The position numbers and the translations under genes are program-made. Below, piece after piece: positions 1-6,274 of a DNA stretch of 17,979 nt. Each line of letters starts with the position of its first letter. The first letter of the stretch is position 1. Source of the stretch: an uncultured Veillonella sp. (GTDB lineage Bacteria; Bacillota; Negativicutes; Veillonellales; Veillonellaceae); contig UQVF01000040.1 in NCBI GenBank assembly GCA_900544365.1, forward strand, positions 1-17,979, written 5' to 3'. The notes beneath the pieces were generated by a model that was given only the letters and a program-made list of their open reading frames with translations, did not search any database and had not been told where the DNA came from.

Positions 1-66
1 ATAGCTCGTGCTAAGAACTCTTTATATGAGTAGCCCCCACATTTGACAAAGAGCCTATTTGTATAT

Positions 67-558
67 TTACCAGCGATCAACACCAAGATGTTTTTCCATG
101 CGGCGCATCATACGTGCGAAAGCGTCATCTTCTTCTTTCTTTTGAGATGTTGTTTCCTCAGCTGCAGGAATGATATTGTCAGACGTGATAATCACGGTAT
201 CTCCGAAAGAATGGTAGGTATGACCACCTACACGTTTAGTTTGGGAGTAGCTTTCATCGTAAGAGTATGGTTCTACACGATCTTTGTGGAAGAAGTCGTC
301 CTTGTTATATTCACGGACACCCGCATTGTAAGCATCGATAGCGGCACGTTTTTTAGTAATCAACATTTGAATTACTGCATCTGTGTCGGATAAGTAATCT
401 TCTAGATCCTTTGTATAGGCCTTCATATCTTCCGTAGATGCCATTTTGAAAGACATAGGTTTATGTTCTCCCTGAAAACTAGGGTAGTTAATAGATGCAG
501 CAAAAGCGGAAGAGCCGATAGTCATGGCTAGGGTTGTTAATAGTAATGCACGTTTCAT
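67..558 (-). CDS. Exported protein of unknown function
   Basis: The product is 163 residues long and I do not recognise its family. Residues 1-20 form a typical Sec signal peptide: a basic MKR start, a hydrophobic core and a signal peptidase I site after AFA. The mature part is hydrophilic, with a likely helical stretch rich in D, E, K and A (about residues 38-75), a central Tyr/Ser/His-rich part, and a basic, charged C-terminus (about 138-163). The start at 558 was preferred over an upstream ATG at 606 because AAGGAGAC lies just before it and because it puts the signal peptide at the N-terminus. A possible -10 (TATAAT, minus strand) lies at 633-638 without a clear -35. It should act in the periplasm or at the envelope; there is no lipobox and no obvious enzyme motif. 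No neighbour suggests a role. Confidence 0.8.
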   Translation of the reverse strand: MKRALLLTTLAMTIGSSAFAASINYPSFQGEHKPMSFKMASTEDMKAYTKDLEDYLSDTDAVIQMLITKKRAAIDAYNAGVREYNKDDFFHKDRVEPYSYDESYSQTKRVGGHTYHSFGDTVIITSDNIIPAAEETTSQKKEEDDAFARMMRRMEKHLGVDRW

Positions 559-837
559 AAGTGTCTCCTTCTTAGTATCTAGTGTATAAATGTTAATTAG
601 GCACACTCAACTAGTAGGTTACCATAGAGTGTATTATATGCTGTTTCAAGGCTTTCACCGGGGGAACCTATGAATTAAATATATAATTAGAAGCATAAGG
701 GTTAGGATTCATTTGGTGTACCTTATCATCTGTAACTAAAGTATATCTTACTAATATGAAGAGAAGATGATGAATACAAAAAGATAGCTATTTCGGCTAC
801 ATAGAGAATATACATAAACTTATATAGATTAGCGTAC

Positions 838-866
838 AAAAAAGCGACTGTTTTTACAGTCGCTTT
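838..866 (-). terminator. Intrinsic terminator, probably for the rubrerythrin transcript
   Basis: An 11-bp perfect stem (841-851 with 856-866) closes a TTTT loop. Read on the minus strand the stem is followed by TTTTTT. This is the first classical terminator downstream of the rubrerythrin stop, about 200 nt away, so the array at 888-1062 would be kept within the mRNA. The rest of 607-837 holds no gene that I can support. Confidence 0.6.
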
Positions 867-887
867 AGTATACCTATACTAGCTCTA

Positions 888-1062
888 ACCCACTTGGGAT
901 GATGTATATGTAATTTGACCCACTTGGGTAGATATCATTACTACTTAGTATATTGTGTATATCAGGCACTTGCCTTTAGAACTACTTAGTTCTTATGTTA
1001 ATTGGTTTGTATCACTTGATACAGTTGTATAGTACTTATCTAAGAAACCACTCGGTTTATTA
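888..1062 (-). repeat. Array of mini-hairpins with a shared AAGU loop, 3' of rubrerythrin
   Basis: At least six perfect inverted repeats each centre on ACTT on the plus strand (AAGU in the minus-strand RNA). They are: CCC/GGG at 889-898, ACCC/GGGT at 918-929, TACT/AGTA at 939-950, AGGC/GCCT at 964-975, AGAACT/AGTTCT at 978-993 and TGTATC/GATACA at 1008-1023. A seventh, AAACC/GGTTT at 1045-1058, has ACTC and directly follows the stop codon. A related palindrome, TAGTATA/TATACTA with CC at its centre, lies at 866-881. Stem sequences are unrelated while the loop and its orientation stay fixed. This pattern points to selection on structure plus loop, most likely in RNA. The function is unknown. 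Confidence 0.8.
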
Positions 1063-1063
1063 A

Positions 1064-1612
1064 TTAGATAAGAGTTTCTCCGTGTTGAGAGAAGAATGCT
1101 TGTGGATGAGCACATACTGGGCAAAGTTTAGGAGCTTCTTCGCCGATGTGGATGTAACCACAGTTAGCACAAATCCAAGCAACTGGTTGTTCACGTTTGA
1201 ACACTGTACCACCTTCAACAGCTGTTACAAGGTCAAGGTAACGTTCTTCGTGACGAGCTTCGATAACACCAACTTGTTCGAATAAGTAAGCGATTTTAGC
1301 GAAACCTTCTTCTTTTGCAACTTTAGCAAATTCTGGGTACATTACAGTGTGTTCGTAGTGTTCACCAGCAGCAGCGTCTTTTAAGTTGATCGCTACGTCA
1401 GCGTTTACATCGCCACCGTGTAACAATTTGAACCATACTTTAGCATGAGCAGATTCGTTGATTGCTGTTTCTTCGAAGTAATCAGCGATTTTGTTCATAC
1501 CAGCTTTGCGAGCTGCACTTGCATAGTATGTATACTTACGGTTAGCTTGAGATTCACCAGCGAATGCTGCTTGAAGATTTTTTTCTGTTTGAGTACCTTT
1601 TAATTCTGGCAT
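1064..1612 (-). CDS. rbr: Rubrerythrin
   Basis: A cytoplasmic non-haem iron peroxidase that reduces hydrogen peroxide to water in anaerobes, using electrons relayed by its rubredoxin-like domain. Residues 1-135 form the ferritin-like four-helix diiron domain: E20 in AGESQANRKY, E53 and H56 in NESAH, E84 and E87, then E118 and H121 in IEARHEERY. Residues 143-175 form the rubredoxin-like iron site, with CxxC pairs C148/C151 and C164/C167. At 182 residues it is close to the usual 180-195. GGAGG lies 8 nt before the ATG. It appears monocistronic, with its own strong promoter and operator at 1719-1764. Its 5' leader and 3' flank are packed with AAGU-loop hairpins, which is not a known feature of rubrerythrin genes. 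Confidence 0.96.
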   Translation of the reverse strand: MPELKGTQTEKNLQAAFAGESQANRKYTYYASAARKAGMNKIADYFEETAINESAHAKVWFKLLHGGDVNADVAINLKDAAAGEHYEHTVMYPEFAKVAKEEGFAKIAYLFEQVGVIEARHEERYLDLVTAVEGGTVFKREQPVAWICANCGYIHIGEEAPKLCPVCAHPQAFFSQHGETLI

Positions 1613-1624
1613 TTTCTTTCCTCC

Positions 1625-1718
1625 ATGTACTTTACATAGTTGTAATAAAATAAATACTTATTTGTATAGTGGGCTTGTTCACTTGAACAAGTCCCTATTG
1701 ATTTCGTTACTTAACGAA
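1625..1718 (-). repeat. AAGU-loop hairpin array in the rubrerythrin 5' leader
   Basis: Four hairpins occupy almost the whole leader between the transcription start (about 1729) and the ribosome site. One has TTCGTT/AACGAA arms (1703-1718). One has a 10-bp stem with one G-T pair (1671-1680 with 1685-1694). One has AAAT/ATTT plus two further pairs (1650-1665). The last is a variant with ATGTA/TACAT around CTT (1625-1637). The first three have ACTT on the plus strand, so AAGU in the mRNA, exactly as in the array downstream of the gene. The variant borders the Shine-Dalgarno sequence at 1619-1624, so folding here could affect translation. Confidence 0.75.
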
Positions 1719-1734
1719 TAATCATTGTTGATTA
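1719..1734 (-). promoter_or_regulatory. Operator-like inverted repeat at the rubrerythrin start site
   Basis: A perfect inverted repeat TAATCA-TTGT-TGATTA lies directly downstream of the -10 and covers the expected transcription start. This is a classical place for a repressor. The regulator cannot be named; the resemblance to the AT-rich PerR box is only loose. Confidence 0.5.
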
Positions 1735-1735
1735 C

Positions 1736-1764
1736 ATTATAGACTATGAAAATGAGAAATGCAA
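1736..1764 (-). promoter_or_regulatory. Rubrerythrin promoter
   Basis: On the minus strand there is TTGCAT, a 17-nt spacer and a perfect TATAAT. Upstream of the -35 (1765-1800) are runs of A and T in the position of an UP element. Expression is probably high unless repressed through the inverted repeat that overlaps the start. Confidence 0.8.
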
Positions 1765-1810
1765 GTCTTTTTTTAGAAAATTTAAAAAATTTTTTATAAA
1801 TGATAAATCC

Positions 1811-1891
1811 TCTCAATCGGCTGTGTTATCGCATTTATAGCCATTTAATTCCCTATAAAAATAAGGGGATTACACAGAAAAGAAATTGAGA
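1811..1891. other. Long interrupted hairpin between divergent promoters
   Basis: Three nested stems can form: TCTCAAT/ATTGAGA (1811-1817 with 1885-1891), CTGTGT/ACACAG (1821-1826 with 1872-1877), and an inner stem of about seven pairs with one G-T (1847-1853 with 1865-1871). The piece lies between the leftward rubrerythrin promoter and the rightward selenium operon promoter, so neither clearly transcribes it. It could be a small RNA or a relic. Nothing else in 1892-2060 stands out apart from short palindromes. Confidence 0.3.
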
Positions 1892-2063
1892 ATCGAACTC
1901 AAAAGATAAAATCGTAATGATAATATATAGAAAACCCTCTATTTACAGGCTTTCCTAGATAGGAAGAAGAATCGGGTGCTTATGAGATACTACTAAGTGA
2001 TACTAGTCATCAATGGTACTGGTATATTTGTATAAGATAGAGGAGAAACTTTCACAAATGCAC

Positions 2064-2075
2064 ATAGGGCCCTAT
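2064..2075. promoter_or_regulatory. Perfect 12-bp palindrome upstream of the selenium operon
   Basis: ATAGGGCCCTAT is a perfect palindrome about 20 bp upstream of the likely -10 and is GC-rich in an AT-rich region. It is in the right place for an operator of the DUF951-selD operon. No regulator is known. Confidence 0.3.
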
Positions 2076-2094
2076 AGAGAAATATAAAGTTAGA

Positions 2095-2103
2095 TGATAT
2101 ACT
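2095..2103 (+). promoter_or_regulatory. Extended -10 promoter of the selenium operon
   Basis: TGATATACT is an extended -10 (TG, one base, TATACT) about 32 nt before the DUF951 start. No good -35 is visible, which is acceptable for extended -10 promoters. It is the best candidate for driving DUF951, selD, yedF and DUF3343. Confidence 0.45.
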
Positions 2104-2134
2104 ATAGACATAATTATGGAAATAGGAGGTGCCT

Positions 2135-2341
2135 ATGGGATTTGTAAAATACCAAGTAGGTGATGTGGTACAAATGAAGAAACCCCATCCTTGTGGTAGT
2201 CAGAATTGGGAGATTAAACGAACTGGCGTTGACTTCGTAACAGTCTGTGAAGGCTGTGGGCATCAAGTGATGATACCACGACCTAAGTTTGAAAAGAATG
2301 TAAAAAAGATAGTATCCAGAAAAGAAGCAACAGAAGAATAA
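2135..2341 (+). CDS. DUF951 family protein
   Basis: A 68-residue basic protein of the DUF951 family, found widely in Firmicutes and of unknown function. Visible family marks are the N-terminal YQVGDVVQMKKPHPCGS segment, the WEIKRTGVDF strand and the CEGCGHQVMIPR segment. Cysteines at residues 20, 38 and 41 with nearby histidines suggest a small metal-binding or nucleic-acid-binding fold. The ATG at 2135 follows AGGAGG with correct spacing; the upstream GTG at 2129 overlaps that ribosome site and was rejected. It is the first gene of the operon, 44 nt before selD. The family is known, but its link to selenium metabolism is only positional here. Confidence 0.85.
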   Translation: MGFVKYQVGDVVQMKKPHPCGSQNWEIKRTGVDFVTVCEGCGHQVMIPRPKFEKNVKKIVSRKEATEE

Positions 2342-2385
2342 GATGTGTTCGTATATCAGTATAGTTTTTTGGGAGAGGGATATCT

Positions 2386-3414
2386 ATGGTTGATTTAACG
2401 AAATATGCAGCCAAGGGTGGTTGCGCATGTAAGATTGGACCTCATATCTTAGCAGATGTGTTGCAACATATGCAGATGCCCACCCATCCAGCTGTATTGA
2501 CCGATGCATCTGGTATGGAAGATGCTGGGGTGTATCGAATTAATGAGAGTCAAGCTCTTGTGCAAACGGTAGATTTTTTTACACCTCCAGTGGCAGATCC
2601 GAGATTCTTTGGTCGAGTGGCGGCGTGTAATAGTTTAAGTGATATATACGCTATGGGGGGGACGCCTATATCAGCATTGAATATTGTAGGCTTTCCTGTG
2701 CCTTTAGTGAAAGAAGGTGTCCTTCGTGAGGTATTAGAAGGTGCCAATGAGGTCTTACTAGAGACGGGAGTAGCTCTTCTTGGTGGTCATAGTATCGAAA
2801 ATGAAGTACCTGTTTTTGGAATGGCTGTGACAGGTCTCATCAATCCTCGACATATTTGGACCAATGGAGATGCTCAAGTGGGGGATGTGTTGATTTTATC
2901 TAAACCGATTGGAACGGGGATTATGAACACGGCTGCAAAAGGTGGCGTATTCCCTGAAGGTGTGCAGGAAGCTATGCGGAGCATGGGAACCATTAATAAG
3001 GAGGCCCGAGATGTGGCTGCACAGTTTACCATTCACGGCTGTACGGATATTACAGGATTTAGTTTAATTGGTCATGTGTCTGAAATGGCAAAAGCCAGTG
3101 GAATCTCTATTGAACTCTATACGGAGCAAATTCCTCTTTTTACCGATGTATTAGAGGCGGCTCGTATGGGCCTAGTCCCTGCAGCGACGTATGGAAATCG
3201 CAAGGCTTTGGGTGATCAAGCAGAATTCGAGGACTACTTAGATCCTGTGTGGAGCGATATTTGCTTCGACCCGCAAACATCGGGTGGTTTATTATTTGCT
3301 TGTTCTGAAAGTGAAGGGAATCAGCTACTTTCAGAGTTACAAGAAAAAGGTTTACAGGCTGCACAGATTGGCCGTGTCATTCAGGAAGGAAGGAAACAAG
3401 TATATGTCAAATAA
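2386..3414 (+). CDS. selD: Selenide, water dikinase (selenophosphate synthase)
   Basis: Makes selenophosphate from selenide and ATP in the cytoplasm, releasing AMP and phosphate. It is the selenium donor for every known use of selenium in bacteria. The 342-residue length is normal. The N-terminal GGCACKIGP (C13, C15, K16) is the catalytic motif; the codon at the position that is often selenocysteine is TGC, so this is the cysteine form. The Asp-containing DFFTPPVADPRFFGRVAA and the GGHSIE segments of the ATP/metal-binding fold follow, and FDPQTSGGLL lies near the C-terminus. A GAGAGGG ribosome site precedes the ATG. The last 11 bp overlap yedF, suggesting translational coupling. With yedF and DUF3343 behind it, this resembles the orphan-SelD clusters linked to selenium-dependent molybdenum hydroxylases. 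selA and selB are not in the window. Confidence 0.96.
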   Translation: MVDLTKYAAKGGCACKIGPHILADVLQHMQMPTHPAVLTDASGMEDAGVYRINESQALVQTVDFFTPPVADPRFFGRVAACNSLSDIYAMGGTPISALNIVGFPVPLVKEGVLREVLEGANEVLLETGVALLGGHSIENEVPVFGMAVTGLINPRHIWTNGDAQVGDVLILSKPIGTGIMNTAAKGGVFPEGVQEAMRSMGTINKEARDVAAQFTIHGCTDITGFSLIGHVSEMAKASGISIELYTEQIPLFTDVLEAARMGLVPAATYGNRKALGDQAEFEDYLDPVWSDICFDPQTSGGLLFACSESEGNQLLSELQEKGLQAAQIGRVIQEGRKQVYVK

Positions 3415-4276
3415 AGAAGTAACTATAGATATGCGAGGTCAAGTATGCCCAGCACCAGTGATTGAAGCGAAAAAGGCGATGGATGCCGATGCGAATATGT
3501 ATGTGAAAGTCATCGTCGATAATGACGTGAGTCGTGACAATGTGGTGAAATTAGGGGAATACCGAGGCTATGAAAACCATGTGTTAGAGCAAGAAGGAAA
3601 TTATATTGTGGTATTGATTCCTCCTACAGCAGTGAAAGAGGAAGTGGCTGCGGTTAGCGCTGTGAATATTCAAACATCGAATGATCTAGAAGACCTAGAT
3701 TTGGAAGATATTTTTGAAAATGAATTTGCCGCACCTTTAGGAAAGGTGGTAACGAATACAACGATTGCTGGTGGGGAAGCTCCGTTTTATATGACGAATG
3801 GAACCGGTAGTCTAGAACGTAGTATTGCAGCCTATGAAAAAACAAAAGCAGAAAAAGCGGCTATGGGTGCGCCAATTAGTCAAGATACAGTGCCACCTGA
3901 ATTGATGGGAGCCGTGGTGCCTTCTGTGCCGTCGGCTTCTATGGATGGTAAAGTGCTACTATTTACGAGGGATTATTTAGGTGAAGGCAGTGAAGAGTTA
4001 GGCCGTAACTTGATGAAAACATTCATCTATGTATTGACGGAAACGGATGTGAAACCAAAAGCCATCTATTGCATCAATAGTGCTGTAAAAATGCTTGTAG
4101 AAGGGTCTGAACATATTGAAAACTTCAAAGCTTTGGAAGCTGCAGGTGTAACTGTAAGCGGTTGCGGTATTTGCTTAGACTTTTATGGGGTAAAAGATAA
4201 AGTACAAGTAGGCACTATTACCAATCTTTATGCTATTACTGAAAGCATGATGCAAGAACCATTTGTTACATTGTAA
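3404..4276 (+). CDS. yedF: YedF-type selenium metabolism protein, extended
   Basis: Residues 1-75 are a SirA/TusA-like domain with the cysteine motif CPAP (C15), in this setting thought to carry or transfer a sulfur or selenium atom. The C-terminal part (about 175-290) is a DsrE-like domain ending in SGCGICLDFYGVKDK, with C254 and C257, typical of YedF proteins next to selD. Between them is a stretch of roughly 90 residues that looks low-complexity and acidic (EDLDLEDIFENEF) followed by a helical Ala/Lys part. The protein has 290 residues; from memory the family is around 190-220, so this insertion is unusual. The start at 3404 was chosen because it begins the SirA domain and follows AGGAAGGAAGG at about the right distance. 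It overlaps selD by 11 bp. Confidence 0.9.
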   Translation: MSNKEVTIDMRGQVCPAPVIEAKKAMDADANMYVKVIVDNDVSRDNVVKLGEYRGYENHVLEQEGNYIVVLIPPTAVKEEVAAVSAVNIQTSNDLEDLDLEDIFENEFAAPLGKVVTNTTIAGGEAPFYMTNGTGSLERSIAAYEKTKAEKAAMGAPISQDTVPPELMGAVVPSVPSASMDGKVLLFTRDYLGEGSEELGRNLMKTFIYVLTETDVKPKAIYCINSAVKMLVEGSEHIENFKALEAAGVTVSGCGICLDFYGVKDKVQVGTITNLYAITESMMQEPFVTL

Positions 4277-4342
4277 TTAGATGCGTGGTGACACTGACAG
4301 ATATAACTGAAAAGATTGCATGAGGGATAGGGGGTATCTGCT

Positions 4343-4648
4343 TTGGAAGTAATTAGTCAACAGCTTAAGATACCTATAGATAAGGTATCACGAAAAATTC
4401 TTATTCTATTTAGTTCTTACTATTTTGCAGATAAAGCAGATAAAACGCTAGGGCAATATAAAGTACCTCATCAGTTGATGCCAGTTCCACCAGAACTATC
4501 TAGCGCTTGTGGGCTATCTATTGGTATAAAAGAAGAATACATAGAAGAAGTGCTACGTATCTTTGAAGTAGAAAAAATAACCCCTTCTCATATGTACTAT
4601 TATGAGAAGGGGAAAGAACCGATAGAATATGTGCATAAACCTTGCTAA
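4343..4648 (+). CDS. DUF3343 putative Se/S carrier protein
   Basis: A 101-residue protein containing the DUF3343 signature YKVPHQLMPVPPELSSACGLSI (in two parts, about residues 39-60), with a conserved cysteine at 56 and a second cysteine at the very C-terminus. Members are small proteins found beside selD and yedF and are thought to carry reactive selenium or sulfur; this role is inferred from genome context in the literature. The only usable start in this frame is TTG at 4343, preceded by GGGATAGGGGGT; a stop codon lies five codons upstream. The leader before the signature is longer than the minimum expected. The gene is 66 nt after yedF and ends the operon. A 12-bp perfect hairpin lies within its 3' end (4581-4612). 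Confidence 0.85.
   Translation: MEVISQQLKIPIDKVSRKILILFSSYYFADKADKTLGQYKVPHQLMPVPPELSSACGLSIGIKEEYIEEVLRIFEVEKITPSHMYYYEKGKEPIEYVHKPC
4581..4612 (-). terminator. Antisense-oriented terminator-like hairpin within DUF3343
   Basis: CCCCTTCTCATA and TATGAGAAGGGG form a perfect 12-bp stem with an 8-nt loop, inside coding sequence. Only the minus strand has a T-rich tail (TTATTTTTTC), so it would stop leftward transcription that has passed the ychF terminator. It may protect the selenium operon from antisense reading. It could also slow or stabilise the sense mRNA. Confidence 0.45.
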
Positions 4649-4703
4649 TGTAGGTTATAGTAATTAGTTAAGGATGTATTAAAATAGTATAAACAATATG
4701 AAA

Positions 4704-4738
4704 GCTAGGCATATGGAGAAATGTGTGCCTAGTTTTTT
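4704..4738 (+). terminator. Terminator of the selenium operon
   Basis: CTAGGCA (4705-4711) pairs with TGCCTAG (4726-4732) around a 14-nt loop, followed by TTTTTT. It lies about 55 nt after the DUF3343 stop. Confidence 0.8.
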
Positions 4739-4830
4739 ATGTGTAGTTTGTATTTAAACGTGTTTATAGGCTGGTATCATTGTTTTGGTATATATTATAA
4801 ATGAGCTTTTGAAGTGAAAGAAACTAAAAG

Positions 4831-4876
4831 AGGCATATACAGTGATATTTTAAGTAAAAGTACACTGCATATGCCT
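4831..4876 (-). terminator. Terminator of ychF
   Basis: A long stem (4831-4844 with 4863-4876, one A-C mismatch) is followed on the minus strand by CTCTTTTAG. Inside its loop TTTT and AAAA can pair around AAGT, giving a second short stem. It is 20 nt after the ychF stop. Confidence 0.7.
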
Positions 4877-4895
4877 GTATTGTATTAGTAGATTA

Positions 4896-6002
4896 TTATA
4901 CGTTGAAACGGAAATGTGTTACATCGCCGTCTTTCATGATATAGTCTTTGCCTTCTAGGCGAACAAGACCTTTTTCTTTGGCAGCATTTTGGCTACCGCA
5001 AGCTTCTAAATCGTCAAAAGATACAATTTCTGCACGAATAAAGCCTTTTTCAATATCGGAGTGGATTTTACCAGCTGCTTGAGGAGCTTTTGTGCCTTCC
5101 ACGATAGTCCAAGCACGAGCTTCCATTTCGCCAGCTGTGAAGTAATTAATTAAACCTAATAAGGAGTAACTAGCCTTGATTAATTTTGTTAAGCCACTTT
5201 CTTCTAATCCTAGGTCAGCTAGGAAAGCTGTTGCTTCTTCGTCGGATAGTTCAGCGATTTCAGATTCAATGCGAGCAGATACCACAACTACGCCAGAGCC
5301 TTCTTTTGCTGCGTATTCTTCTACTTGCTTTACAAATTCGTTGCTAGAGTAATCGGATACTTCGTCTTCTCCTACGTTGGCAACGTATAAGGATTTTTTT
5401 GCTGTTAATAATGTTAAATCTTTTAAAATATCTAATTCATCTTCTGTTAATCCTTGGGCACGAACAGGGATGGCATCTCCTAATGCAGCAGATACTTTTT
5501 CTAAAATAGGTGCTTCCACGCGAGCATCTTTGTCACCAGATTTTGCTAACTTAGCAATACGTTGTAAGCGCTTGTCTACACTTTCAAGGTCAGCCAAGCA
5601 AAGTTCAGTGTTGATGATTTCAATATCGCGAACAGGATCCACAGATCCTGCCACATGTGTGATGTTAGGATCATCAAAACAACGGATAACTTGAGCGATA
5701 GCATCGACTTGGCGGATGTGGCTTAAGAATTTGTTGCCCAAACCTTCTCCTTTGGAAGCGCCAGCTACTAAGCCTGCAATGTCTACAAATCGCATGGCAG
5801 CAGGTAAGATGCGTTTAGAACCGAACATATCAGCCAACACAGCTAAACGAGCATCTGGTACGTCAACAACACCTACATTTGGTTCAATTGTACAGAATGG
5901 ATAGTTCGCCGCTTCTGCGCCAGCCTTAGTGATGGCGTTAAACAATGTACTTTTTCCGACATTTGGAAGGCCTACAATGCCTACTTCTAAATTTGTGCTC
6001 AT
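4896..6002 (-). CDS. ychF: Redox-regulated ATPase YchF (Obg family)
   Basis: A ribosome-associated P-loop protein of the YchF/OLA1 family, which binds ATP in preference to GTP and is linked to stress and translation. The Walker A GLPNVGKST is at residues 11-19 and the switch II region DIAGLVAGASKGEGLGNKFL follows with the family's characteristic glycine-rich form. The C-terminal TGS domain ends in the conserved DVTHFRFNV. At 368 residues it matches the usual 363-370. The start at 6002 follows AAGGAG and begins the usual MSTNLEVGIVG; the upstream in-frame ATG at 6041 would add 13 atypical residues. It stands alone on the minus strand, convergent with the selenium operon. Confidence 0.96.
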   Translation of the reverse strand: MSTNLEVGIVGLPNVGKSTLFNAITKAGAEAANYPFCTIEPNVGVVDVPDARLAVLADMFGSKRILPAAMRFVDIAGLVAGASKGEGLGNKFLSHIRQVDAIAQVIRCFDDPNITHVAGSVDPVRDIEIINTELCLADLESVDKRLQRIAKLAKSGDKDARVEAPILEKVSAALGDAIPVRAQGLTEDELDILKDLTLLTAKKSLYVANVGEDEVSDYSSNEFVKQVEEYAAKEGSGVVVVSARIESEIAELSDEEATAFLADLGLEESGLTKLIKASYSLLGLINYFTAGEMEARAWTIVEGTKAPQAAGKIHSDIEKGFIRAEIVSFDDLEACGSQNAAKEKGLVRLEGKDYIMKDGDVTHFRFNV

Positions 6003-6068
6003 TGGTGGGTAACTCCTTTTATGATTGCAATAAATTATCAAAATAGTATAAACGGTATGTATAATTTA

Positions 6069-6077
6069 TGATATACT
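6069..6077 (+). promoter_or_regulatory. Extended -10 promoter of the holin-like toxin
   Basis: TGATATACT, the same extended -10 as at 2095-2103, lies 66 nt before the toxin ATG. The 5' leader would hold GTTGGGCTC near 6103-6112, which is echoed at the start of the antitoxin RNA. Confidence 0.5.
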
Positions 6078-6142
6078 ATAAATAAGAGAGATTCCAACGT
6101 GAGTTGGGCTCATCTCTTCCTACTCTGGGAGGAGGTGATACT

Positions 6143-6226
6143 ATGACACCATTTGAAATCGCATCTTTATTGATACAGTTTGGAATGTTAGTTGTAGCAA
6201 TTTTGACTTACCGTAAAAGTAAGTAA
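6143..6226 (+). CDS. Small holin-like type I toxin
   Basis: A 27-residue membrane peptide: a short polar start (MTPFE), one hydrophobic segment of about 18 residues containing LLIQFGMLVVAIL, and a basic tail YRKSK. This pattern (hydrophobic segment with QFG, then a basic end) is that of the holin-like/SprG-type toxins of Firmicutes. Such peptides insert in the inner membrane when over-produced. The ribosome site GGAGGAGGTGAT is an almost full match to the 16S anti-Shine-Dalgarno, typical for these toxins. The stop codon abuts a large bidirectional terminator shared with an opposing transcript, so the locus looks like a type I toxin-antitoxin pair. It is too short for usual gene callers. Membership is judged by eye, not by search. 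Confidence 0.75.
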   Translation: MTPFEIASLLIQFGMLVVAILTYRKSK

Positions 6227-6274
6227 AATGCCTAACGATATAAGGTTTCGCGTACCTTAACACGTTAGGCATTT
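6226..6274. terminator. Bidirectional terminator shared by toxin and antitoxin
   Basis: A 12-bp stem (6226-6237 with 6263-6274, containing GCCTAACG) encloses a second 6-bp stem TAAGGT/ACCTTA. T-rich sequence follows on both strands (TTTCGATTTTT rightward, TTTTACTTACTTTT leftward). A structurally equal element with a different inner stem lies at 16213-16254. Confidence 0.75.

Noticed and set aside
1024..1044. Another ACTT (1034-1037) in the downstream array
   Set aside because: Its flanks pair at only two positions, so it was not counted; it may be a decayed copy.
888..1062. CsrA/RsmA-type sponge RNA
   Set aside because: The hairpin loops carry AAGU and no GGA.
1886..1902. tRNA T-arm-like hairpin on the minus strand (TTGAG-TTCGATT-CTCAA)
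   Set aside because: No acceptor, D or anticodon arm can be built around it, and half of it belongs to the larger hairpin at 1811-1891.
2422..2433. Selenocysteine in SelD
   Set aside because: The catalytic position is encoded by TGC, not TGA.
4848..4859. TTTT-AAGT-AAAA in the loop of the ychF terminator as a further member of the hairpin family
   Set aside because: It is pure A-T pairing inside another hairpin and has the opposite orientation relative to its mRNA (ACUU), so chance is likely.
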